Below, piece after piece: positions 1-6,531 of a stretch of DNA of 38,175 nucleotides (positions within the stretch are counted from its first letter, which is position 1; the number at the start of each line of letters is the position of its first letter). Source of the stretch: Candidatus Paceibacter sp. (GTDB taxonomy: Bacteria > Patescibacteriota > Minisyncoccia > Phycocordibacterales > GCA-2747955); contig JABACC010000014.1 of NCBI GenBank assembly GCA_014237915.1, forward strand, positions 1 through 38,175, written 5' to 3'. The position numbers and the translations under genes were made by a program. The notes beneath the pieces were generated by a model. That model saw only the letters and a program-made list of their open reading frames with translations, ran no database searches and had not been told where the DNA came from.

Positions 1-54
1 ATAGGAGAATTAAGATATTAACAAAATGTATAGATAAAGAAATAAATAATAAAT

Positions 55-85
55 AAAGAGTGCGCGCCGAAGGCGCGCACTCTTT
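55..85. terminator. GC-rich hairpin, bidirectional terminator
   Basis: A perfect 14-bp stem (core GTGCGCGCC) closes on a GAA loop at 69-71 and is flanked by A- and T-runs, so it can terminate on both strands. It lies just downstream of the minus-strand tRNA-Glu. The same core recurs at 14718-14750 and 15925-15953. Confidence 0.8.
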
Positions 86-102
86 GTTTATTAATTTTTT
101 TG

Positions 103-174
103 TGACTCCACGGGGAATCGAACCCCGATTTCCAGGATGAAAACCTGATGTCCTAGCCGTTAGACGATGGAGCC
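103..174 (-). tRNA. tRNA-Glu (anticodon TTC)
   Basis: On the minus strand a full cloverleaf can be drawn. The acceptor stem GGCTCCA/TGGAGTC has one G-U pair. The D-arm starts GTCTAACGG. The anticodon stem TCAGG/CCTGG carries the loop TTTTCAT with anticodon TTC. The T-arm is CGGGG-TTCGATT-CCCCG and the discriminator is A. The 3' CCA is not encoded; the trailer reads CAAAAAA. A TG-A-TAAAAT promoter sits about 19 nt upstream. Confidence 0.95.
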
Positions 175-192
175 AAACGAAGTGTAGGCTCC

Positions 193-201
193 ATTTTATC
201 A
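193..201 (-). promoter_or_regulatory. extended -10 promoter of tRNA-Glu
   Basis: On the minus strand TG-A-TAAAAT precedes the tRNA 5' end by about 19 nt. Its upstream edge overlaps the small hairpin at 199-219. Confidence 0.6.
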
Positions 202-219
202 AAATCCGAAGGATTTTAG
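199..219. repeat. small palindrome with GAA loop between divergent genes
   Basis: The stem AAAATCC/GGATTTT (201-207 and 211-217) closes on GAA and can be extended imperfectly outwards. It lies between the divergent tRNA-Glu and the plus-strand gene at 384, where neither transcript needs a terminator. It shares the GGATTTT core with the divergent-spacer palindromes at 12424, 26916 and 35295. Confidence 0.55.
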
Positions 220-343
220 ATAAACGTCGAAGTGTGGAGCCAACTAATTTTTTTTCTTTTTATTTTTTAATAAAAATCGTCAAGATTATAACAATAAAAT
301 TTATTTTTAACAAAAAAATTTATTTTTATTTTTTTAAATATAC

Positions 344-352
344 TGATATTAT
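344..352 (+). promoter_or_regulatory. probable extended -10 for the gene at 384
   Basis: TG-A-TATTAT lies 31 nt before the start codon, followed by further TATA-like sequence. The spacer upstream is almost pure A/T and shows no clear -35 box. Confidence 0.4.
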
Positions 353-383
353 ATATAAATAATATTTATTAGATAAATTTTTT

Positions 384-1931
384 ATGGTTATGTTTATTTT
401 TAAAAAAACTTTTTTCACAACACTTTTGGCATTTTTTTTATTTCTTGTTTTTTCACAACAAACTTTTGCAAACACCTGCTCTTTTTCAAGAACTCTATAC
501 GAAGGAATTTCAGGGGAAGATGTAAAATGTTTACAAATTTATTTAAATTCCACAGCACATAAAATTGCAAGCTCAGGCACTGGTTCTTTCGGGAATGAAA
601 CAAATAATTACGGAGCTCTAACCACAAAAGCAGTTTATTCTTGGCAAGCTGCAAACAATATTTCTGGAGCTAATGGAAATTTTGGCCCTGGATCTCAAGC
701 AAAATACAAAGAATTAGTTTCAAAAAATAACAATTCTGAAGACACAGATCTAATCACAACAAGCCCTGATAATACCGACAACGAAGAAGACGATAATACT
801 TCCACAAACACCGCAAGCACTCCTAATACACAAACTCCATCTTTATCCTCTGTTGAAGTGCAAGTTAGAAATCTTTTAAAACTTGTTTTTGAAGAAATTG
901 AAAAAGTTGAAAAAGAAATTTTAACTAAAACAAATTCTGATTACAACACAGATGAATCTGAAAAATATCTTTTAATATCTAAAGAAAATATTTTTGATTC
1001 AGTAGGAAATTTCTTAGATCAAGATTATGTTAATTCTTTAGCTAATTCTCAACTAGCCATAGCAAATTATAAAAAAGCAAGAAGTGAATTAACTACCGCT
1101 AAAAAAAATGAGGACGAAGATGACGAAGAAGAAGACGAAGATGACGAGGAGGAAGAAAAAGACGATGAAGATAAATCTGAAGCAAGAGATTTACTATACG
1201 ATACAGAAGATTTGTTGGAAGAAGCTGATGAAGAAATTGATGATCTTAAAGATGATGATGAGGATGTTGATGATTTAGAAGATGAGTTAGACGATCTTTA
1301 TGATGAATTTTATGATGCGGAAGACGAATATGGTGATGAAAATTACTCAGATGCTTTAGAAATTTTGGAAGATATGGAAGATGATTTAGAGGATCTTTTA
1401 GACGAGTTAGATATAGATGCTTCAGAAAAACAAGAAGCTAAAGAAAAAATTGAAGAGGCCGAAGAAGAGTTTGAAAAAGCGGAAGATGAAATAGAAGAAG
1501 CAGAAGATGACGGAAGAGAAATTGAAGAGTCAGAAGAGTATTTAGATGAAGCTGAAGATAAAATAAAAAAAGCTGAAGATCAATACGATGACGGAGATTA
1601 CGAAGATGCAATAGTAGACGCTGAAGATGCTCTTGAGGAAATAGAAAATGCTTTAGATGAGATCGGAGATGTTTCAAAAGACGATGCAAAAGATGCAATT
1701 AATGACGCTGATGATTTTATTGATGATGCAAAAGATAAAATTCAAGAAGCTGATGATGATGAAACCGCCACTTATGGTGAGCTTGAAGATGCTGAAGAAT
1801 TAATTGATAAAGCAGAAGATAAACTAGACGATGCGGACGATGAATATGACAAAGGAGACTATGAAGATGCAATTGATAAAGCAGAAGAAGCGATAGAATA
1901 TGCCGAAGATGCTTTAGATGAAATCGATTAG
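384..1931 (+). CDS. secreted peptidoglycan-binding protein with three long acidic repeats
   Basis: Residues 1-29 form a signal peptide (hydrophobic core, then QQTFA). Residues ~32-112 match a PG_binding_1-like fold: LYEGISGEDVKCLQIYL, a GSFG turn, TTKAVYSWQ and a FGPGSQ turn. A Thr/Asn-rich linker follows to ~155, then a helical stretch. An Asp/Glu tract at ~237-262 leads into three repeats of 83-84 residues (about 265-348, 349-432, 433-515), each carrying a GDYEDAI-like motif. The protein is probably exported and wall-attached, with a rigid and extremely negative rod outside. The role is unknown; cation binding or adhesion is a guess. ATG at 390 is an alternative start. The 3' end overlaps the next open frame by 14 nt and the stop is TAG. 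Confidence 0.85.
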   Translation: MVMFIFKKTFFTTLLAFFLFLVFSQQTFANTCSFSRTLYEGISGEDVKCLQIYLNSTAHKIASSGTGSFGNETNNYGALTTKAVYSWQAANNISGANGNFGPGSQAKYKELVSKNNNSEDTDLITTSPDNTDNEEDDNTSTNTASTPNTQTPSLSSVEVQVRNLLKLVFEEIEKVEKEILTKTNSDYNTDESEKYLLISKENIFDSVGNFLDQDYVNSLANSQLAIANYKKARSELTTAKKNEDEDDEEEDEDDEEEEKDDEDKSEARDLLYDTEDLLEEADEEIDDLKDDDEDVDDLEDELDDLYDEFYDAEDEYGDENYSDALEILEDMEDDLEDLLDELDIDASEKQEAKEKIEEAEEEFEKAEDEIEEAEDDGREIEESEEYLDEAEDKIKKAEDQYDDGDYEDAIVDAEDALEEIENALDEIGDVSKDDAKDAINDADDFIDDAKDKIQEADDDETATYGELEDAEELIDKAEDKLDDADDEYDKGDYEDAIDKAEEAIEYAEDALDEID

Positions 1932-2991
1932 TAAACTAAAAAAAATTAAAATGAAATACAGAACAAGCACTAAAATGGAATACAAAAGTGAAGAAGTCTG
2001 GTTTCCTTTATCTGAGGATATTTTAAGTTGGGATGATGATTTCCATGAATTAATGCTGAATGATAGTATCAGAATGGTAAAATATGAAAAAGCCATTAAG
2101 GAAGTAATTAAGCCAGGCATGAATGTTCTAGACGTGGGCACCGGAACAGGAATTTTGTCACTATGGGCTCTAGAGGCAGGAGCAAGAAAAGTTTATGGAA
2201 TAGATGTAAATAAAGACAGAATTCCACAAGCGCTTAAGAGAATTGAAGATGCAGGTTTTTCAGAAAAATTTGAGATTTTTAATGATTTTTCTTACAACGT
2301 TAAACTGCCTGAGAAGGTGGATGTAATAATTTCAGAAATTTTAGGTAATTTAGCAGACAATGAAGACATGACTCCGATTTTAAATCATGCAAAGAAAACT
2401 TTTCTAAAAGAAAATGGAGTAATATTGCCAAAAAAAGTTGAAACAAGTTTAGTTCCAGTTTTTTCAAAAAAAGCTTATAATAATTTGGTCAGCAATAATG
2501 TTAAAGGAATAAGCGGTAATTACAATTTAGATAAGTTACTTTTAGAGTTGGAGATTAAAGATAAATTCAATTTATATTACGATGCTATTTTACCAAAATC
2601 TTCTTATTTAAGTGAACCTAAAATCATAAAAACTTTTAATTTTGAAAATGATGACTCAGAGTATGGTGAAAAAATATTTTATAAAGTTAAGAAAGACGGA
2701 TTTCTAACTGGCTTTAAAGGAAGCTTTAATGCACAATTAAGTGATTATACGAATTTAGATATTTCCAGTGACAATATTAATTTAAGAGAGACATCGGATT
2801 GTTGGAAGCATTGCTATCTACCTATTTCAGATTTAATCAAAGTTAAAAAGGGAGATTTAATCGAGGTTACTTTTTCAAGGTTTTATCCAAAAAAAAAATT
2901 AGGGTTTAAGCAGTTTTATTCTTGGACTGGAAATATTAAAAGAGAGGGGGAACTAATAGAAAGTTTTAGCCAGTCTATGAGAGAAAAATAA
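1918..2991 (+). CDS. PRMT-like SAM-dependent protein methyltransferase
   Basis: Signature elements of protein arginine methyltransferases occur in order. Residues 43-60 (HELMLNDSIRMVKYEKAI) match the PRMT pre-motif. VLDVGTGTG at 70-78 is SAM motif I, followed by GARKVYGID. SEILGNLADNED at 139-150 resembles the double-E loop with both glutamates kept. CWKHC at 295-299 aligns with the THW loop, followed by a beta-barrel-like C-terminus. PRMTs methylate arginine on proteins, but the substrate here is unknown. A start at 1951 (residue 12), preceded by an A-rich stretch like those before other starts here, is at least as likely and would remove the overlap with the upstream gene. The next genes are rpsL and rpsG, so a ribosomal substrate is possible but unproven. 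Confidence 0.85.
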   Translation: MKSISKLKKIKMKYRTSTKMEYKSEEVWFPLSEDILSWDDDFHELMLNDSIRMVKYEKAIKEVIKPGMNVLDVGTGTGILSLWALEAGARKVYGIDVNKDRIPQALKRIEDAGFSEKFEIFNDFSYNVKLPEKVDVIISEILGNLADNEDMTPILNHAKKTFLKENGVILPKKVETSLVPVFSKKAYNNLVSNNVKGISGNYNLDKLLLELEIKDKFNLYYDAILPKSSYLSEPKIIKTFNFENDDSEYGEKIFYKVKKDGFLTGFKGSFNAQLSDYTNLDISSDNINLRETSDCWKHCYLPISDLIKVKKGDLIEVTFSRFYPKKKLGFKQFYSWTGNIKREGELIESFSQSMREK

Positions 2992-3011
2992 ATTGCTTTT
3001 TAAATATATTT

Positions 3012-3020
3012 TGTTAAAAT
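3012..3020 (+). promoter_or_regulatory. extended -10 promoter of rpsL-rpsG
   Basis: TG-T-TAAAAT ends 21 nt before the rpsL ATG, giving a predicted leader of about 15 nt with no Shine-Dalgarno sequence. Confidence 0.65.
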
Positions 3021-3041
3021 TCTCATCACTTATAAAATTAT

Positions 3042-3458
3042 ATGACAACCGTAAATCAGTTAGTTAGAAAAAAAAGAAAGAAAGTTATTAAAAAATCCAA
3101 AGCAGCAACACTTGGAAATGGTTTTAATCAATTAAAAAATAAACCAACTTCTTTTCCGTCTCCTTTTAAAAAAGGTGTGTGTGTTAAAGTGACGACAAAA
3201 AATCCTAAAAAACCAAACTCTGCAGTTCGTAAAATAGCCAGAGTAAGACTCACAAATGGGGAAGAACAAACAGCTTATATTCCAGGAATGGGACATCAAA
3301 TTCAAGAACACTCAGTTGTGCTAGTTAGAGGAGGGAGAGTAAAAGATATTGGTGTAAGATATACAGTTGTGAGAGGAAAATTAGATGCAACAGGTGTTGA
3401 AAATAGAAAAAATGGACGAAGTCGTTACGGAGTTAAAAAACCAAAAGGAGGGGAATAA
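3042..3458 (+). CDS. rpsL: 30S ribosomal protein S12 (uS12)
   Basis: S12 lines the decoding centre of the small subunit. The sequence keeps TVNQLVRK at the N-terminus, the PNSA loop ([12 protein letters not shown]), QEHSV and GGRVKD, and ends in the usual basic tail. At 138 residues it is longer than most bacterial S12, mainly through an extra segment at about residues 20-38. In the second decoding-centre loop the usual KDLPGVRY reads KDIGVRY, so the conserved proline is missing. rpsG follows after a 29-nt gap. The rest of the str operon (fusA, tuf) is not here; fusA lies 20 kb away. Confidence 0.97.
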   Translation: MTTVNQLVRKKRKKVIKKSKAATLGNGFNQLKNKPTSFPSPFKKGVCVKVTTKNPKKPNSAVRKIARVRLTNGEEQTAYIPGMGHQIQEHSVVLVRGGRVKDIGVRYTVVRGKLDATGVENRKNGRSRYGVKKPKGGE

Positions 3459-3487
3459 TTTCTTGATTTAATATATAAAAATAAAAA

Positions 3488-3955
3488 ATGAGAAGACCAC
3501 ATAAAAAAATAGATAGATTAACAGAAGATCTAAAATATAATTCAAAAAAAGTTAGTAAATTTATTAACTACGTTATGCTTGATGGAAAAAAATCTGTAGC
3601 AACAAAAATAGTTTATAATGCGCTTGCTGAAGTTGAAAAGTCTGGAGAAGGAAAAGCGATGGAAATTTTTGAAACTGCACTTTCAAACGTGGCTCCTGAA
3701 ATGGAAGTAAAATCTCGTAGAGTTGGAGGAGCAAATTATCAAGTACCAATTCCTGTGAAAGCTGAAAGACAACTAGCACTTTCAATTAGATGGATTATCG
3801 ATTCTGCAAGAAAGAAAAAAGGAAAAGAAATGCATAAAAGACTAGCTGAAGTTTTCTTAGATTCTTTTAAAAAAGAAGGAGAGGCTTACAAGAAAAAAGA
3901 AGACACTCACAAAATGGCTGAAGCAAATAAAGCTTTTGCACACTTTGCTTGGTAG
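3488..3955 (+). CDS. rpsG: 30S ribosomal protein S7 (uS7)
   Basis: S7 nucleates assembly of the 30S head. The 155-residue protein begins MRRPHKK and contains the hallmark VGGANYQVPIPV and RWIIDSARKK segments. It ends in HKMAEANKAFAHFAW, close to the canonical AFAHYRW. It is cotranscribed with rpsL, has no Shine-Dalgarno sequence (the upstream bases are A-rich), and stops at TAG. Confidence 0.97.
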   Translation: MRRPHKKIDRLTEDLKYNSKKVSKFINYVMLDGKKSVATKIVYNALAEVEKSGEGKAMEIFETALSNVAPEMEVKSRRVGGANYQVPIPVKAERQLALSIRWIIDSARKKKGKEMHKRLAEVFLDSFKKEGEAYKKKEDTHKMAEANKAFAHFAW

Positions 3956-3974
3956 TTTTTTTCTATTTTTTCTA

Positions 3975-3980
3975 TATAAT
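3975..3980 (+). promoter_or_regulatory. TATAAT -10 box for the gene at 4014
   Basis: A perfect TATAAT lies 33 nt before the ATG. No convincing -35 box is visible. Confidence 0.45.
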
Positions 3981-4013
3981 GTAGAAATATTATAAAAAAT
4001 TAATTCGTTATTT

Positions 4014-4403
4014 ATGCATCACAAAGAAGAAAATAAAAATAAATTTATGAAATTTATGATTATTAAAAAAATAGTTTTATTTTTAATGGCAATAATTTTA
4101 CTTGTTTTTATTTATTTAGGACAAGTTCATTATCCATCAAAAATGTACCAAGTTCAACAAAGTAATTTAAACTTAAATTCAGAGCTTGCAAGTATTGGAC
4201 TGCAGAAAATTCAAGCAAGTTGCCAAGCTGTGGCCTCACAAAGATTACAACAAATTTTAGCTGAAACAGAAGATACTTCAGAAATTACAGAAGAAGTAAT
4301 TAATCAAAGCTTAAATTCTCTATTTACAGAATGTTTAACTCTTGAAGGTTTTGTTTTTCCACAAGTAGAAAACACAGAAAACACTGAAGAAAAAGCTCAA
4401 TAA
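4014..4403 (+). CDS. single-pass membrane protein of unknown function
   Basis: The 129-residue protein has a short basic N-terminus and one hydrophobic helix at about residues 15-40. A mostly helical Gln/Glu-rich outer domain with two cysteines (in ASCQAV and FTECLT) follows, then a Glu-rich tail. The orientation suggests a cytoplasmic N-terminus and an exported C-terminus, and the two cysteines could pair. ATG codons at residues 12 and 15 are alternative starts. I do not recognise a family. It has its own -10 box and a strong terminator 26 nt after the stop. Confidence 0.7.
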   Translation: MHHKEENKNKFMKFMIIKKIVLFLMAIILLVFIYLGQVHYPSKMYQVQQSNLNLNSELASIGLQKIQASCQAVASQRLQQILAETEDTSEITEEVINQSLNSLFTECLTLEGFVFPQVENTENTEEKAQ

Positions 4404-4429
4404 AAATAATATTTACAATATTTAAAATA

Positions 4430-4458
4430 AAAAGTGCGCACCTTCGGTGCGCACTTTT
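4430..4458. terminator. hairpin terminator with TTC loop
   Basis: The 13-bp perfect stem AAAAGTGCGCACC pairs across a TTC loop (cUUCGg type) and is followed by a T-rich run. It ends the transcript of the gene at 4014. Confidence 0.85.
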
Positions 4459-4498
4459 TATTTTTAAATTTTTAAAAATTTTTATACTTTTTGCTTTA

Positions 4499-4507
4499 TG
4501 TTAAAAT
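4499..4507 (+). promoter_or_regulatory. extended -10 promoter of lysS, leaderless
   Basis: TG-T-TAAAAT ends 8 nt before ATG 4515, so transcription is predicted to begin at or next to the start codon. This decides the choice of 4515 over the upstream ATG at 4491, which lies upstream of the predicted transcription start. Confidence 0.65.
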
Positions 4508-4514
4508 ATTTAAA

Positions 4515-6452
4515 ATGAGTAGAGAAGAAGAAATAAAAAAAATAAGAATTGAAAAAATTAAGAGATTAGAAGAGGCTGGATATAAAGCTTATGTTAATCC
4601 AGAAAAAGTTAAGCAAGATTTAACTTTATTTGAAGTTTTAGAAAATTTTTCAGACCTTGAAAAAAATAAAGAGAAAAAGAATTTAGTTGGAAGAATTTTG
4701 GTTAAAAGAGGTGCTGGAAAAATTTCTTTTGTAAAATTCACAGATGGAACAGAAGATTTTCAGGCTGTGTTAAAAGAAGATGTTTTATCAAAAGAAAAAA
4801 TGAAAGAATTTGAAAAACTTTTTGATATGGGAGATTTTGCTGGATTTTATGGAAGTTTTTTTAAAACAGAAAAAGGTCAAGAATCTATTTTAGTGGAAGA
4901 TTTTTCAATGTTAACAAAATCTCTGCTTCCGCTTCCTGAAAAATGGCACGGCTTGGAAGATATAGAAGAAAAATATAGAAAAAGATATTTAGATTTAATT
5001 TCAGACAAAAATTCTTACAATAGGTTTATTTTAAGAGCCAAAGTTATAAAAAAAATTAAAGAATTTTTAGACTCTGAAAATTTTTTAGAAGTTGAAACTC
5101 CAATTTTACAAAATCAAGCATCTGGCACTTTAGCTGAGGCTTTTAAAACCTTTCATAAAGATTTAGGAATTGATATGGTTTTAAGAATTGCGCTTGAAGC
5201 TGAGCATAAAATTTTGATGGCTGGAGGATACCCTGGGGTTTATGAAATTGGAAAAAATTTTAGAAACGAAGGTTCTGATCCAACTCATATTCAGGAATTT
5301 ACAATGTTAGAATGGTACAGGGCGTACAGAGGACTTTCATACAATATGGATTTAACAGAAAAAATGTTAAAAGAAATTGCAAAAGAAATTTTTGGAAAAA
5401 CAAATTTTACTTTAAAAAATGAAAAAGGAGAAAAAATAGAAATTGATTTTGCAGGAGATTGGCCGCGAAAAAATTTTAATGATCTTGTTTTGGAGCACGG
5501 AAAAACTGATCTAACCTCAGCAAGCAGGGAAGAAAAAGAAAAAAAAGCTTTAGAGCTTGGCGGAGATAAAAATGAAATTTCAAAAATTTCAGATGGAAAT
5601 TTAGCTGACTTTATCTATAAAAAAACTGCTAGAAAAAAAATAATCAATCCTACTTATGTTTTAAATTATCCTGCAAGTTTAAAACCTTTAGCAATTGAAA
5701 AAAAAGACGGCACAGCTGAAGTTTGCCAGCTTGTTGTTGGAGGAGCAGAAATTACCAATCAATATGGAGAGCTGGTAAATCCTTTAAAACAAAGAGAAGT
5801 TTTAGAAAGACAGGCAGAGGCAAAAGAGGGCGGAGATTTGGAGGCGATGGATATGAACGAAGATTTTTTAACCGCAATGGAACACGGAATGCCACCAATG
5901 ACAGGAACTGGAATCGGAATCGATAGACTTGTGGCAATTTTTACAGAACAAGAAAATTTAAGGGACACAATATTTTTCCCAATTTTAAAGCCAGAGAAAA
6001 AAGAAATTTCTCAAAAAGAAGCTGAGAAAAAATATCGAGAGAAAAAAATTATCGTTATTTCTGATGAAAGTTTAGGTTACGGAATAACAGCAAACGCTCT
6101 TTGTCAGCTTGGAATTTCAATTGGTGGTTTTTTAGATAGTAATTTAATTTTTGGAGAAAAATCTTTTAAAGACGCAGACGGAAATAATCACAGACCAGAC
6201 GGATTATTTGGAATGAGTAATTTGTCGGGAGATCAAAAACAAATGGCTTATTTTATTGAAAAATGCATAGAAGCTAAAATAGAATTTTTTGATTTTTCAG
6301 AAATTATGAGAAAAGCGCACACAGATTTGGAAATGAAAAAAGGTTATGCAGACAAAAAAACTTCCGAAGTGGGATATATTGCAGTTGGAGCTTTGGTCCC
6401 AAAAGATTTTGAAAAAGAATTTCTTTCAAAATTAAAACTTTTCGGAGCTTAA
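4515..6452 (+). CDS. lysS: class II lysyl-tRNA synthetase with C-terminal DUF2000 domain
   Basis: The enzyme charges tRNA-Lys. The N-terminal OB-fold anticodon domain covers about residues 40-145. The class II core follows with motif 1 near FLEVETPIL, motif 2 as FRNEGSDPTHIQEFT (~248) and motif 3 as GTGIGIDRL (~463). The usual enzyme ends soon after motif 3. Here about 140 more residues follow (~507-645): KKIIVISDESLGYGITANA, FKDADGNNHRPDG, a helix, IEFFDFSEI and VGALVPKDFEKEF. This matches the DUF2000 family, whose fold resembles peptidyl-tRNA hydrolase 2. The domain is in frame with no linker stop. Its role is unknown; proofreading or tRNA release is speculation. Confidence 0.93.
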   Translation: MSREEEIKKIRIEKIKRLEEAGYKAYVNPEKVKQDLTLFEVLENFSDLEKNKEKKNLVGRILVKRGAGKISFVKFTDGTEDFQAVLKEDVLSKEKMKEFEKLFDMGDFAGFYGSFFKTEKGQESILVEDFSMLTKSLLPLPEKWHGLEDIEEKYRKRYLDLISDKNSYNRFILRAKVIKKIKEFLDSENFLEVETPILQNQASGTLAEAFKTFHKDLGIDMVLRIALEAEHKILMAGGYPGVYEIGKNFRNEGSDPTHIQEFTMLEWYRAYRGLSYNMDLTEKMLKEIAKEIFGKTNFTLKNEKGEKIEIDFAGDWPRKNFNDLVLEHGKTDLTSASREEKEKKALELGGDKNEISKISDGNLADFIYKKTARKKIINPTYVLNYPASLKPLAIEKKDGTAEVCQLVVGGAEITNQYGELVNPLKQREVLERQAEAKEGGDLEAMDMNEDFLTAMEHGMPPMTGTGIGIDRLVAIFTEQENLRDTIFFPILKPEKKEISQKEAEKKYREKKIIVISDESLGYGITANALCQLGISIGGFLDSNLIFGEKSFKDADGNNHRPDGLFGMSNLSGDQKQMAYFIEKCIEAKIEFFDFSEIMRKAHTDLEMKKGYADKKTSEVGYIAVGALVPKDFEKEFLSKLKLFGA

Positions 6453-6457
6453 AAAAT

Positions 6458-6496
6458 AAAAAAGCCGAAAAAAGCGAAGCTTTTTTCGGCTTTTTT
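6458..6496. terminator. long hairpin terminator after lysS
   Basis: An 18-bp perfect stem (AAAAAAGCCGAAAAAAGC and its complement) closes on GAA at 6476-6478. It follows the lysS stop by only 5 nt. A near copy lies inside comEC at 6690-6716. Confidence 0.85.
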
Positions 6497-6516
6497 AAAT
6501 AATTTTTTATAAATTA

Positions 6517-6525
6517 TGTTAAAAT
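6517..6525 (+). promoter_or_regulatory. extended -10 promoter of comEC, leaderless
   Basis: TG-T-TAAAAT ends 7 nt before the GTG start codon at 6532, predicting transcription from the first base of the gene. Confidence 0.6.
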
Positions 6526-6531
6526 TTTTAG

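Noticed and set aside
1438-1698. Leu/His-rich open frame antisense to the acidic repeats
   Set aside because: It is the complement of Glu/Asp codons (GAA, GAT), which always give open Leu/Phe/His frames. No promoter or family resemblance.
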